Shown piece by piece: positions 56,791-64,000 of a stretch of DNA of 64,000 nucleotides. The DNA comes from Candidatus Neomarinimicrobiota bacterium. Its GTDB lineage: Bacteria; Fidelibacterota; JAANXI01. The notes beneath the pieces were generated by a model that was given only the letters and a program-made list of their open reading frames with translations, made no database searches and was not told the origin of the DNA. Every line of letters starts with the position of its first letter. Position 1 is the stretch's first letter. The position numbers and the translations under genes were made by a program. The stretch lies in contig JAIPJS010000004.1 of assembly GCA_021734025.1 (NCBI GenBank), positions 248,001-312,000 on the forward strand. The letters are read 5' to 3'.

Positions 56791-57678
56791 TCAGGAGAAG
56801 GTAAACCGAATCGTATTCTCCGACGGATCCCGCACAAGTATATCGCCGTCTTCTTCGTAAAACGGTATTCCGTGCTGTTCCAGTCGTGCCGTGATTTCCC
56901 GCATCGAAGATTTGTCCGGGAGTAGCAGTTCAAACCACTGTAATCCCCGCGCGCCGTCCGGCGGTGAGGGAGCGCCGCGACCGTTCCAAACGTTGGCACC
57001 GATGTGATGATGGTACCCGCCGGCGGACATGAATGTGGCTTCCGAACCGTAGCGTGCCATCACATCAAAGCCGAGTATATCAGTATAAAAGTGCTCTGTT
57101 TCCTCAATATCGCTCACGTTGAGATGCATGTGTCCCATACGTGTATCGTCCGGGATTTGCTCCAGCGGTATACGGCTATCGGTTGAACTCATCAGGTCTT
57201 CGACGTCGAGCGGTTCGGTTGCCATTTTGACTTGGTCATCGGAATACTCCCACTCCTCCTTTGGGCGATCACAATAAATCTCAATGCCGTTGCCCTCCGG
57301 ATCGGAGAGGTAGAGCGCCTCGCTTACCAGATGATCCGCGGCGCCTCGGGGCATTGCATTCTTCTCCTGCATCCGGAGCAACATACTCGCCAGGTCCGCC
57401 CGGGTTGGAAGCACGATTGCCATGTGAAATAAGCCGGTGGTTCTGCGGGGCCGGTTGGGTGCCTTTGGATCGCCTGTTAATGCGACTATCGACGTTCCGG
57501 AGCCGGTTCCAAGGATGATTTCTCCCTCCGACTCAACAAGTTTCACCATTCCGAAGGTTTCCGTGTAAAATTCTGTCATTCCTGCCAAATCGTTGACAGC
57601 TAAATATACAGTGCCGATGTGCGTCTCTGGCGGAATGCGAAATCCATCGCCGGGATTATTTTTTGCGTCAGCAGACAA
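56791..57678 (-). CDS. VOC-family dioxygenase-like protein
   Basis: A 295-aa protein of two glyoxalase/dioxygenase modules (about 18-130, THIGTVYLAVNDLAGMTEFYTETFGM, and 165-280, GHMHLNVSDIEETEHFYTDILGFDVMARYG), resembling extradiol catechol 2,3-dioxygenases. Metal ligand candidates are His near positions 22 and 90, and GGYHHHIGANVWNG in the second half. The start is taken as TTG 57676-57678 because GGAGG lies 7 nt upstream; an ATG-started version would run through the RAM gene. Substrate unknown. Confidence 0.8.
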   Translation of the reverse strand: MSADAKNNPGDGFRIPPETHIGTVYLAVNDLAGMTEFYTETFGMVKLVESEGEIILGTGSGTSIVALTGDPKAPNRPRRTTGLFHMAIVLPTRADLASMLLRMQEKNAMPRGAADHLVSEALYLSDPEGNGIEIYCDRPKEEWEYSDDQVKMATEPLDVEDLMSSTDSRIPLEQIPDDTRMGHMHLNVSDIEETEHFYTDILGFDVMARYGSEATFMSAGGYHHHIGANVWNGRGAPSPPDGARGLQWFELLLPDKSSMREITARLEQHGIPFYEEDGDILVRDPSENTIRFTFS

Positions 57679-57680
57679 AA

Positions 57681-57962
57681 CTATTCCTCCATCCCGATGG
57701 CGAACATCCGCTCCAGATCGTGCCGGGAGAACACCCGGAAAGCTGTCAGTGTTTCGGTGGATTCCACCCCTTCGAATCCCGAAAGGGTATTCGTCACGAG
57801 GTTCGCCAGCTTTTCGTTTTCGTCTACCCGGCAAATCGCTACCAGATCGTACCGTCCGGCGACGGAGTATACCTCCGAAATCTCCTCCAAATCCGCCAGG
57901 TTCTGGGCCACGCTGTTAATCTCCGGGCCGTCACAATTTACCAGTATAATTGCCGTAACCAT
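57681..57962 (-). CDS. RAM-domain (Lrp/AsnC C-terminal) protein
   Basis: A 93-aa stand-alone ligand-binding domain of the Lrp/AsnC type: MVTAIILVNCDGPEINSVAQNLADLEEISEVYSVAGRYDLVAICRV and NTLSGFEGVESTETLTAF. No DNA-binding domain is present. Such proteins bind amino acids or mix with full Lrp subunits. The ATG at 57962 has GGAGGAGAGAAG before it. The VOC gene starts just past its stop, so they form an operon. Confidence 0.85.
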   Translation of the reverse strand: MVTAIILVNCDGPEINSVAQNLADLEEISEVYSVAGRYDLVAICRVDENEKLANLVTNTLSGFEGVESTETLTAFRVFSRHDLERMFAIGMEE

Positions 57963-58010
57963 CTTCTCTCCTCCTTCATACGTTATTTTTATCATTGGAT
58001 TAAATTAATG

Positions 58011-58021
58011 TAAACGGTTTG
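58011..58021. promoter_or_regulatory. Possible LacI-like half operator near malQ
   Basis: GTAAACGGTTT lies 130 bp upstream of malQ and shares AAACGGTTT with the palindrome at 63268-63294 near araB. No second arm is seen, so this is tentative. Confidence 0.3.
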
Positions 58022-58152
58022 GAGGTCAAAAAGTACCGTGAATTATAGCATGGATTAGGATTTGTCATGAATGCTTTGAGACTTGGATTGTACGTGTTCA
58101 GCGTGTAGCTTCATCTCAACATTTAAAAATATAATGACAGTCGGAGCACTTT

Positions 58153-59658
58153 ATGAACAGACGTGGCAGCGGCATACTGCTCCATATTTCTTCTCTTCCC
58201 TCACCTTTTGGTATTGGAGATTGCGGTCCAGTCGCATATCGGTTTGCTGACTTTTTACAGGATGGCGGTCAATCGTACTGGCAGATTCTCCCCTTAACTC
58301 CGACCACCGGTATTAGTGGTCATTCTCCGTACTCAAGTCTGTCGTCCTTCGCAGGCAATCCATTGTTCATCAGCCCACAACTTCTCTGCGAACAGGGATT
58401 ACTACAGGAAAGTGATCTGGAAGTTGAACCGGCATTCCCTGAGCACCACGTGGATTTTTCCCGGGTCACCTCTCTGAAATCGCAATGGTTACACAAGGCC
58501 TATAGCGCCTTCCAGTCCGCCGGAGAACAGTTGCATGCGGAATTCAAAAAATTCCGGAAAGAGCATCGGGACTGGCTGGACGATTACGCCATGTTCGTCA
58601 CATTTAAAGATCACTTTGGGGATAAGGCGTGGTCGGACTGGCCAGCGGAAATCAGGGATCGGGAACCTGATGCCGTTACGGATCTGGCAAGCCAGCTGAG
58701 CGAAACCGTCCAATTTCACCGCTTCGTACAGTTCATATTTTACCGGCAATGGACTGACCTGAAGGAGTATTGCAACGACGGGGGAATTCGAATCGTCGGC
58801 GATATCCCCTACTACGTTAGTTATGACAGCGCCGATGTCTGGACAAACCAGGAACTGTTTAAACTGGATTCGAGGAAAAAACCGACATACGTGGGAGGCG
58901 TTCCCCCGGATTATTTCAGCGAAACCGGCCAAAGATGGGGCAACCCGGTATATCGCTGGGATATTATGCGGCGGCGGAATTACGAATGGTGGATATCGCG
59001 ACTGAATCAAAACGCTGTACTGTATGATACCGTCCGGATCGATCATTTTCGCGGGTTTATTGCTTATTGGGAAATTCCGGCAGCGGAAGAGACGGCCGTC
59101 AACGGTGAGTGGATGACGGTACCCACCGATGATTTCTTCACCACGATCCAAAAATACGCGCCGGCGCTCGATGTCATAGCCGAAGATCTGGGGGTCATTA
59201 CCCCGGAGGTCCGGGAGACTATCCGGAAGTACGATTTCCCGGGGATGCGCATTTTGCAGTTTGCGTTCGATGACGAACTGCCTGTGAATCCGTACGCGCC
59301 GCACAACCATATTCAGCATTGTGTACTATACACCGGCACCCATGATAACAATACAGTTCGCGGTTGGTACGAAAACGATATCGACGCGGCAACCAGGGAA
59401 CGACTCCGCCGGTATCTTGGCCATCATACCGATGCCAATCAAATCCATAATGACTTTATCAGGATGGGCATGAGGTCTGTCGCCAACACTGTGATTATTC
59501 CGCTCCAGGATATACTCGGCCTCGGCGGCGATGCCCGGATGAATATCCCCGGGACTGCGCAGGGAAACTGGGAATGGCGGGTCAGTCAGGATGCAATCAA
59601 TCCGGAAGTTTCCGGCCACCTTCGGAAACTCACAGAATTTTTCGGCAGGAAAAAATAA
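58153..59658 (+). CDS. malQ: 4-alpha-glucanotransferase
   Basis: Disproportionates maltodextrins by transferring alpha-1,4-glucan segments (GH77). The 501-aa length fits the compact bacterial form. N-terminal RGSGILLHISSLPSPFGIGD is typical; the nucleophile is Asp297 in VRIDHFRG, the acid/base Glu344 in IAEDLGVIT, and THDNNTVRGWY gives the third acidic site. The ribosome binding site is GGAG. The polyol dehydrogenase gene follows after 17 bp. Confidence 0.95.
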   Translation: MNRRGSGILLHISSLPSPFGIGDCGPVAYRFADFLQDGGQSYWQILPLTPTTGISGHSPYSSLSSFAGNPLFISPQLLCEQGLLQESDLEVEPAFPEHHVDFSRVTSLKSQWLHKAYSAFQSAGEQLHAEFKKFRKEHRDWLDDYAMFVTFKDHFGDKAWSDWPAEIRDREPDAVTDLASQLSETVQFHRFVQFIFYRQWTDLKEYCNDGGIRIVGDIPYYVSYDSADVWTNQELFKLDSRKKPTYVGGVPPDYFSETGQRWGNPVYRWDIMRRRNYEWWISRLNQNAVLYDTVRIDHFRGFIAYWEIPAAEETAVNGEWMTVPTDDFFTTIQKYAPALDVIAEDLGVITPEVRETIRKYDFPGMRILQFAFDDELPVNPYAPHNHIQHCVLYTGTHDNNTVRGWYENDIDAATRERLRRYLGHHTDANQIHNDFIRMGMRSVANTVIIPLQDILGLGGDARMNIPGTAQGNWEWRVSQDAINPEVSGHLRKLTEFFGRKK

Positions 59659-59675
59659 CTATACTGAGGACAACC

Positions 59676-60719
59676 ATGCGCGCAATGGCCCTGACCGGCC
59701 TCCGGCAATTTGATTTTATCGAAAAAGAAAAATCGGCAATTTCCAATGAAACGGATGCGCTGATCCGCATCACCCACGTCGGGATCTGCGGTTCGGATAT
59801 TCACTATTTCCTAGAGGGCGGCATTGGCGGTCAGATCGTCGATTATCCCTTCGTCATCGGGCACGAATGTTCCGGTATAGTCGAAGAAGTGGGGCGGAAG
59901 GTAACCTCGGTAAAGCCGGGCGACCCGGTAGCGCTCGAACCGGCGGTCTCCTGCTATGATTGCGACCAGTGTAACGCCGGACGGCCCCACACCTGCCGCA
60001 ACCTCGTCTTCATGGGAGCACCGGGACAGAAATCCGGCGCCCTGGCGGATTATGTGATCCTGCCGGAAATAAACTGCTATCCTGTCCCCAGGGAGATATC
60101 GCTCGCCGGGGCCTGCCTGGTGGAACCGCTCTCCATAGGCTGTTATGCGACACAACTGGCAGGAAAGATCAAGGATAAAACTCTTGGTATACTCGGGACG
60201 GGACCAATCGGCCTCGGTACACTTTTCAGTGTATTAGATAAAAACCCCACAAATATTTATTCCACGGACAAGCTGGATTTCCGGAACGACATTGCCAGGG
60301 AGACCGGAGCGGTCTACTCGGGAAATCCCGAGACTGTTGATATCGTAAAAGAAATCCGTACCGAAGTACCTGAAGGCCTGGACGTCGTCTTTGAGTGCTG
60401 CGGCCAACAGGAGGCACTGGATCAGGGGATCCGACTCTTGAAACCGGGGGGCTCGTTAGTCATTGTTGGCATTCCCAGCGAGCATCGCATTTCGTTTGAC
60501 GTAAGCGCTCTCCGTCGGAAAGAAATTACCATCGTCAACGTGCGTCGGCAAAATCACTGTATGAAACCGGCAATCCAGCTATTAAAGCAGTACCCGGAAA
60601 TCGAATCCCGACTCCACACCCATACCTTTCCCGTGGCAGAAACCAACCAAGCGTTTGATCTAGTCGCGAATTATCAGGACGGCGTTGTCAAAGCAATGAT
60701 AGCTTTGGGGGATTCCTGA
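59676..60719 (+). CDS. Zinc-dependent polyol/sugar dehydrogenase (MDR)
   Basis: A 347-aa zinc MDR enzyme like sorbitol, xylitol or threonine dehydrogenases. Catalytic zinc ligands are Cys in GICGSDIHYF and His/Glu in IGHECSG; the structural zinc site is SCYDCDQCNAGRPHTC. NAD binding is GILGTGPIGLG. The start ATG at 59676 has GAGGA before it; the frame opens about 100 bp earlier within malQ without support. It likely oxidises a sugar alcohol in the same sugar module; substrate not determined. Confidence 0.87.
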   Translation: MRAMALTGLRQFDFIEKEKSAISNETDALIRITHVGICGSDIHYFLEGGIGGQIVDYPFVIGHECSGIVEEVGRKVTSVKPGDPVALEPAVSCYDCDQCNAGRPHTCRNLVFMGAPGQKSGALADYVILPEINCYPVPREISLAGACLVEPLSIGCYATQLAGKIKDKTLGILGTGPIGLGTLFSVLDKNPTNIYSTDKLDFRNDIARETGAVYSGNPETVDIVKEIRTEVPEGLDVVFECCGQQEALDQGIRLLKPGGSLVIVGIPSEHRISFDVSALRRKEITIVNVRRQNHCMKPAIQLLKQYPEIESRLHTHTFPVAETNQAFDLVANYQDGVVKAMIALGDS

Positions 60720-61134
60720 TAAGCTTTAACTGAATCGTTACCAGAAAGTGCGCGAGTCTTCAACTGTTACAAACCAATTGCCAAATAATCACTTCCAATC
60801 CGAAAAAATATAGTTGTTCACAGGAAACTCAGTGTCTGAACACCCCTTTGGATACTATGTGTTGAAAAAAATTCATGATGAAATTATAAAAAAGCCTTTA
60901 TAGGCATAGGAGTGTTAGCTTTGAGTTTCCCCCGGCGGGATCTCTACGAGGCTACCCATTTTTCTCCGGAAGGGATCCCTATGGGATATCAAAAAAACGG
61001 GTGATCTAATAGAATATGGAAAAAGTGAGAGAGAGCAACTTAATCCCTTGAATTGTCCCCCGGGGTATAAAGCCCTCCGGAAATCCGTCTGGATCCCCGG
61101 AGGGCTTTTCCCTTCTATGGAATTTTTTTGAGTC
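60720..61134. other. Intergenic region ending in a bidirectional terminator
   Basis: No gene is supported in 415 bp. It contains CCCCGGCGGGATCTCTACGAGG and GAAGGGATCCCTATGGGAT elements (about 60930-60990) and the terminator at 61069-61110. Confidence 0.65.
61069..61110. terminator. Bidirectional terminator between dehydrogenase and symporter
   Basis: AAAGCCCTCCGG, 16-base loop, CCGGAGGGCTTTT. It lies between two converging genes. Confidence 0.85.
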
Positions 61135-62895
61135 TTAGCCTCTGAAATAAACGTAAGCCAGAACAATCAACACCACGACCACAACGGAGGAAACCACATC
61201 CTTGGCATTCCAGCTTTCTCTGGTCTCCGCCCTGTCTTTATCGGTCAGTGTGCCATAGGTCAGGCCGCTGATCTTATCGTAGGACGGCGCTTCCGTCTTG
61301 TAACTTACCACGTACAGTACCACCGTCGACACGATAAAGATGAACAGGCTGTAGTACTGGAAGTAGATATTGTGGATAAACCAGAAGAAGGAGCCTTCGG
61401 TGTAGTGGAAATTTTCTATCAGCGCCGCAGGCGTATCGACGATCAGGCGGAACAGCCCGAGGGCAAATCCGGAAATCATGGAAGCCATACAGCCATATTT
61501 GTTCAGGCGCTTGTTAAAGACACCGAAGAAAAAGACCACGAAGATGGGTGGCGCCAGGTATGACTGCACGCCCTGCAGGTAGTCATACAGACCGCGACCA
61601 CCCTGAATCACGGGGATCCATGCTAACCCAATCAAGACCATAACAGCAGTGGCGACCCGGCCCATCCAAACCAGATGCCGCTCGCTGACATCCGGACGGA
61701 GGCGTTTGTAAAAGTCCATAGTAAACAGGGTTGATGAGGCGTTAAATACGCCGGCCAGCGAACTCATCAACGCCGCTAAGAGTCCCGCGACCACAATACC
61801 GCGGACGCCGACTGGTAAAATCGTCGTGACCAACAGCGGAAACGCCGCCTGTGAATTCGCGACATTGGCACTTCCGTCAGCCATAAGCAATGCATTCTGC
61901 AGTGAATTAACCTGCCCACTCTTGGCCAGTGCAAAGGCGATGATTCCGGGAATGATGAAGATAAAGACCGGGAGCAGTTTCAGGAAGGAAGCTGCAATGG
62001 AACCACGGCGGGCTTCTTTTTCACCAGGCGCGCCCAGGGCACGCTGGACGATATACTGGTCAGTGGTCCAGTACCACAATCCGATAATCGGCGCGGCGAA
62101 GAGCATCCCCAGCCATGGATAATTACCATTGAAGTACCAAGCCATTTTTCCGGTTTCTACGACCGGCGCCCAGGTTCCTTCAACCCCTTCAGGTACCAGC
62201 GGCTTCCAGAGATTGAACATTTCCGCACCGGCAATAGCCTTCAGTTCTCCCCAGCCTCCCAGTGCTTTCAAACCAAAGATTAGCACCAGAAATGAACCAA
62301 TGACCAGGACGACTGTTTGAATCGCCTCGGTAATAGCCACCGCCTTCAACCCGCCGAGAATGGTGTAAATACCGGTCAGGATGATCACCAGGATCGATCC
62401 GATCCAGAAGCTGTTCATTCCAAGGAAATGGATATCCGGGAGCAGGACGGTAAAGACGATGCCACCTGCAAAGATCCCGACTGCGATTTTTGTGAGCACA
62501 TAGGCTATCAGTGAGATAACCGAAAGCAAGGTCCGGGCACTGGGCGTAAACCGTCGCTCAAGGAATTCCGGCATGGTAAACACTTTTGAGCGCATATAAA
62601 AGGGCACCATGATCCATCCGAGCACCAGGAGACACCAGGCGTGGAGCTCATAATGTGCCATAGCCACACCGTCGGTAGCGCCTGAACCTGCCAGGCCAAC
62701 GATATGTTCTGAGCCGATGTTCGACGCAAATATCGAGGCGCCCACAACCCACCAACCCAGATTTTTTCCAGCTAGAAAGTATTCTTCCGATGTGTCCTGT
62801 TTCTGACGAATTACCCACCAGGCAACTCCCAAAATTATGGTAAAGTAGCCGGCAATAATTAGCCAGTCAATGGTTCCCAGTGTTCCGGTATCCAT
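61135..62895 (-). CDS. Sodium/solute symporter (SSS family)
   Basis: A 586-aa polytopic inner-membrane transporter with 13-14 helices. The family signatures are seen in ASNIGSEHIVGLAGSGATDGVAMAHYE (residues 57-83), RYTPSARTLLS-like REFLERRFTPS and GLLAALMSSLAGVFNASSTLFTMDFYKRLRP. The SGLT/SSS group imports sugars, sialic acid or other solutes with sodium. The ribosome binding site is AGGAGG. It is divergent from araB (527 bp apart), which suggests arabinose or another pentose. Confidence 0.92.
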   Translation of the reverse strand: MDTGTLGTIDWLIIAGYFTIILGVAWWVIRQKQDTSEEYFLAGKNLGWWVVGASIFASNIGSEHIVGLAGSGATDGVAMAHYELHAWCLLVLGWIMVPFYMRSKVFTMPEFLERRFTPSARTLLSVISLIAYVLTKIAVGIFAGGIVFTVLLPDIHFLGMNSFWIGSILVIILTGIYTILGGLKAVAITEAIQTVVLVIGSFLVLIFGLKALGGWGELKAIAGAEMFNLWKPLVPEGVEGTWAPVVETGKMAWYFNGNYPWLGMLFAAPIIGLWYWTTDQYIVQRALGAPGEKEARRGSIAASFLKLLPVFIFIIPGIIAFALAKSGQVNSLQNALLMADGSANVANSQAAFPLLVTTILPVGVRGIVVAGLLAALMSSLAGVFNASSTLFTMDFYKRLRPDVSERHLVWMGRVATAVMVLIGLAWIPVIQGGRGLYDYLQGVQSYLAPPIFVVFFFGVFNKRLNKYGCMASMISGFALGLFRLIVDTPAALIENFHYTEGSFFWFIHNIYFQYYSLFIFIVSTVVLYVVSYKTEAPSYDKISGLTYGTLTDKDRAETRESWNAKDVVSSVVVVVLIVLAYVYFRG

Positions 62896-63422
62896 TACCT
62901 TCCTCCTGTTACGCTGTCATGTGTTCGTAAGCATCCTGCCTGTTTCCCGTCCAACCTCATCAGCCAAGTACGCAGTATTTACGGATTGCTCGGACGGTTT
63001 TGAAAATCTATCAGCAATATTTTGGTTTTGTTCAATTGGAAGATTGTATCCACCCGGATTAATAAACCGAGGACGGATTATCCAAGTATACGATGATCTC
63101 ATCCCGAGAATCAACAGAATATTTTGTAGTCCAGACAGCATTTTAATTAGAGAGTCTTGTACTACATCCTGCGTTTATTCTTTAATAGCAGTCCCGAAAA
63201 TGGATTTTCTGCTTGAAATGGTACACCGGGTTTGATAAAATAATATAAAACAATTTAAATATCTTTGAAACGGTTTATTTGTTTATAACCGTTTGCTCTA
63301 ATCACCGAACAGGACAAGGATTCCCGCCTCTAATGGTCGATTTTGTAATCTCTCGAATACGGCGTAATTTTATTCCAAAATCTGACTGGCATTATTAAAC
63401 CCAATAAAGGGGTCAAACCTTC
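62896..63422. other. Shared regulatory region of SSS symporter and araB
   Basis: No convincing gene is present in 527 bp (short frames are shadows). The AT-rich part before araB contains the AACGGTT/AACCGTT palindrome at 63268-63294. This region must carry the promoters of both divergent genes. Confidence 0.6.
63268..63294. promoter_or_regulatory. Inverted-repeat operator upstream of araB
   Basis: AAACGGTTTAT and ATAACCGTTT are separated by six bases (TTGTTT). The palindrome lies about 130 bp before the araB ATG and suits a dimeric LacI- or GntR-type regulator of pentose genes (inference). Confidence 0.55.
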
Positions 63423-64000
63423 ATGAAAAATTCTGATTATGTTATCGGATTAGATTACGGAACAGACTCTGTCCGGGCAATTATTGTCGATACGGATGAT
63501 GGAAAAGAAATCGCCACGGCTGTCTCCTGGTACAAACAATGGCAGGACGGCAAATATTGCGCCCCGGAAGATAACCAGTTCCGTCAGCATCCGCAGGATT
63601 ATATTGATGGGCTGGAATCTTCCATCACGGAGGCGCTGAAAAAGGCACCGGACGGCACAGCAGAACGGATTCGCGGTATTTCCATCGATACCACTGGCTC
63701 CACGCCGGTCGCCGTGGACAGAAAAGGCACGCCGCTGGCACTGCTCCCGGAATTTCGCGAAAACCCGAACGCCATGTTCATTCTCTGGAAGGATCACACC
63801 GGCATTCAGGAAGCGGAAGAAATCAACGAAACTGCCCGCACCTGGGGCGGCATCGACTACACGCACTATGAGGGCGGAATATATTCCTCGGAATGGTTCT
63901 GGTCGAAAATACTGCACACCATGCGACACGATGAAAAGGTCAGAGAGGCCGCGTATTCCTGGGTGGAACACTGCGACTGGATGCCGGCGCTCTTAACCGG
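63423..64000 (+). CDS. araB: Ribulokinase (5' part, cut by window edge)
   Basis: The first 192 residues of an FGGY kinase that phosphorylates L-ribulose in arabinose catabolism. YVIGLDYGTDSVRAIIVDT, SWYKQWQDGKYCAPEDNQFRQHPQDYIDGLE, GISIDTTGSTPVAVD, FILWKDHTG and AYSWVEHCDWMPALLTG match AraB rather than xylulokinase or glycerol kinase. The rest lies beyond the window. It is divergent from the SSS gene, and araA and araD are not in view. Confidence 0.93.
   Translation, partial: MKNSDYVIGLDYGTDSVRAIIVDTDDGKEIATAVSWYKQWQDGKYCAPEDNQFRQHPQDYIDGLESSITEALKKAPDGTAERIRGISIDTTGSTPVAVDRKGTPLALLPEFRENPNAMFILWKDHTGIQEAEEINETARTWGGIDYTHYEGGIYSSEWFWSKILHTMRHDEKVREAAYSWVEHCDWMPALLT

Noticed and set aside
62917-63141. 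Small gene in the SSS-araB intergenic region
   Set aside because: 74-aa frame without ribosome binding site or recognised domain in a regulatory region.

Overview
The window reads as a chromosomal segment of a free-living Gram-negative bacterium of moderate GC. Two TonB-dependent receptors with carboxypeptidase-type regulatory N-termini (one followed by a DUF4249-type lipoprotein), a LytTR/LytS-type two-component pair, an archaeal-type split methylmalonyl-CoA mutase and many Bacteroidetes-style surface proteins point to the FCB group (Bacteroidota, Rhodothermota, Balneolota, Calditrichota or Marinimicrobia relatives). A near-perfect TTGACA-N17-TATATA promoter argues against a core Bacteroidetes sigma-factor system. 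This placement is inference. Long intergenic regions are full of short dispersed repeats. There are no rRNA genes, phages, complete insertion sequences or CRISPR arrays, and one tRNA-Lys.

Layout. 0-3 kb: CDF-like transporter, DoxX-like protein, NADP glutamate dehydrogenase. 3.5-10.4 kb: a REC-REC-ATP-grasp protein, then ligA translationally coupled to a DUF2207 protein. 11-15.3 kb: SCP2-like protein plus lipoprotein, secreted esterase, LOG-family protein, 63-aa Cys protein. 15.3-20 kb: four-gene polysaccharide export and glycosyltransferase operon. 20-24.2 kb: receiver protein, HNH endonuclease, LiaF-like protein that seems to start at AUC, hybrid PAS kinase. 24.7-28 kb: four overlapping genes (GNAT, SDR, PAP2, secreted protein) that look like a bacterial ceramide and headgroup module. 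28.9-34.5 kb: thioredoxin-like/glutaredoxin fusion, lone GroES, BioY, and a mutase-PfkB-BirA operon. 34.6-38.3 kb: three tandem 323-aa MDR oxidoreductases and an XRE regulator/membrane protein pair with a three-repeat operator. 38.4-44 kb: LytTR system and TonB receptor with lipoprotein. 44.4-50 kb: orphan m4C methyltransferase and a metalloid-type block. 50-55 kb: secreted protein, TonB receptor and DUF4249 lipoprotein. 55.2-58 kb: spore-photolyase-like radical SAM protein, VOC and RAM proteins. 58-64 kb: sugar genes (malQ, polyol dehydrogenase, SSS symporter, araB at the edge).

The most exciting item is at 45.8-46.6 kb. A SAM-dependent methyltransferase of the ArsM-like type is interrupted by an in-frame UGA where relatives have Cys. 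The frame continues for 56 codons with family-like sequence. A 7-bp hairpin with loop UGGAA begins its loop 17 nt after the UGA, as expected of a bacterial SECIS. I annotate it as a selenoprotein of 262 residues. It faces an ArsR-type regulator with five clustered Cys, a membrane protein and a CCPF-motif protein, and a pair of direct repeats (45475 and 49799) flanks the whole block. TGA is a normal stop elsewhere in the window, so code reassignment is not the explanation.
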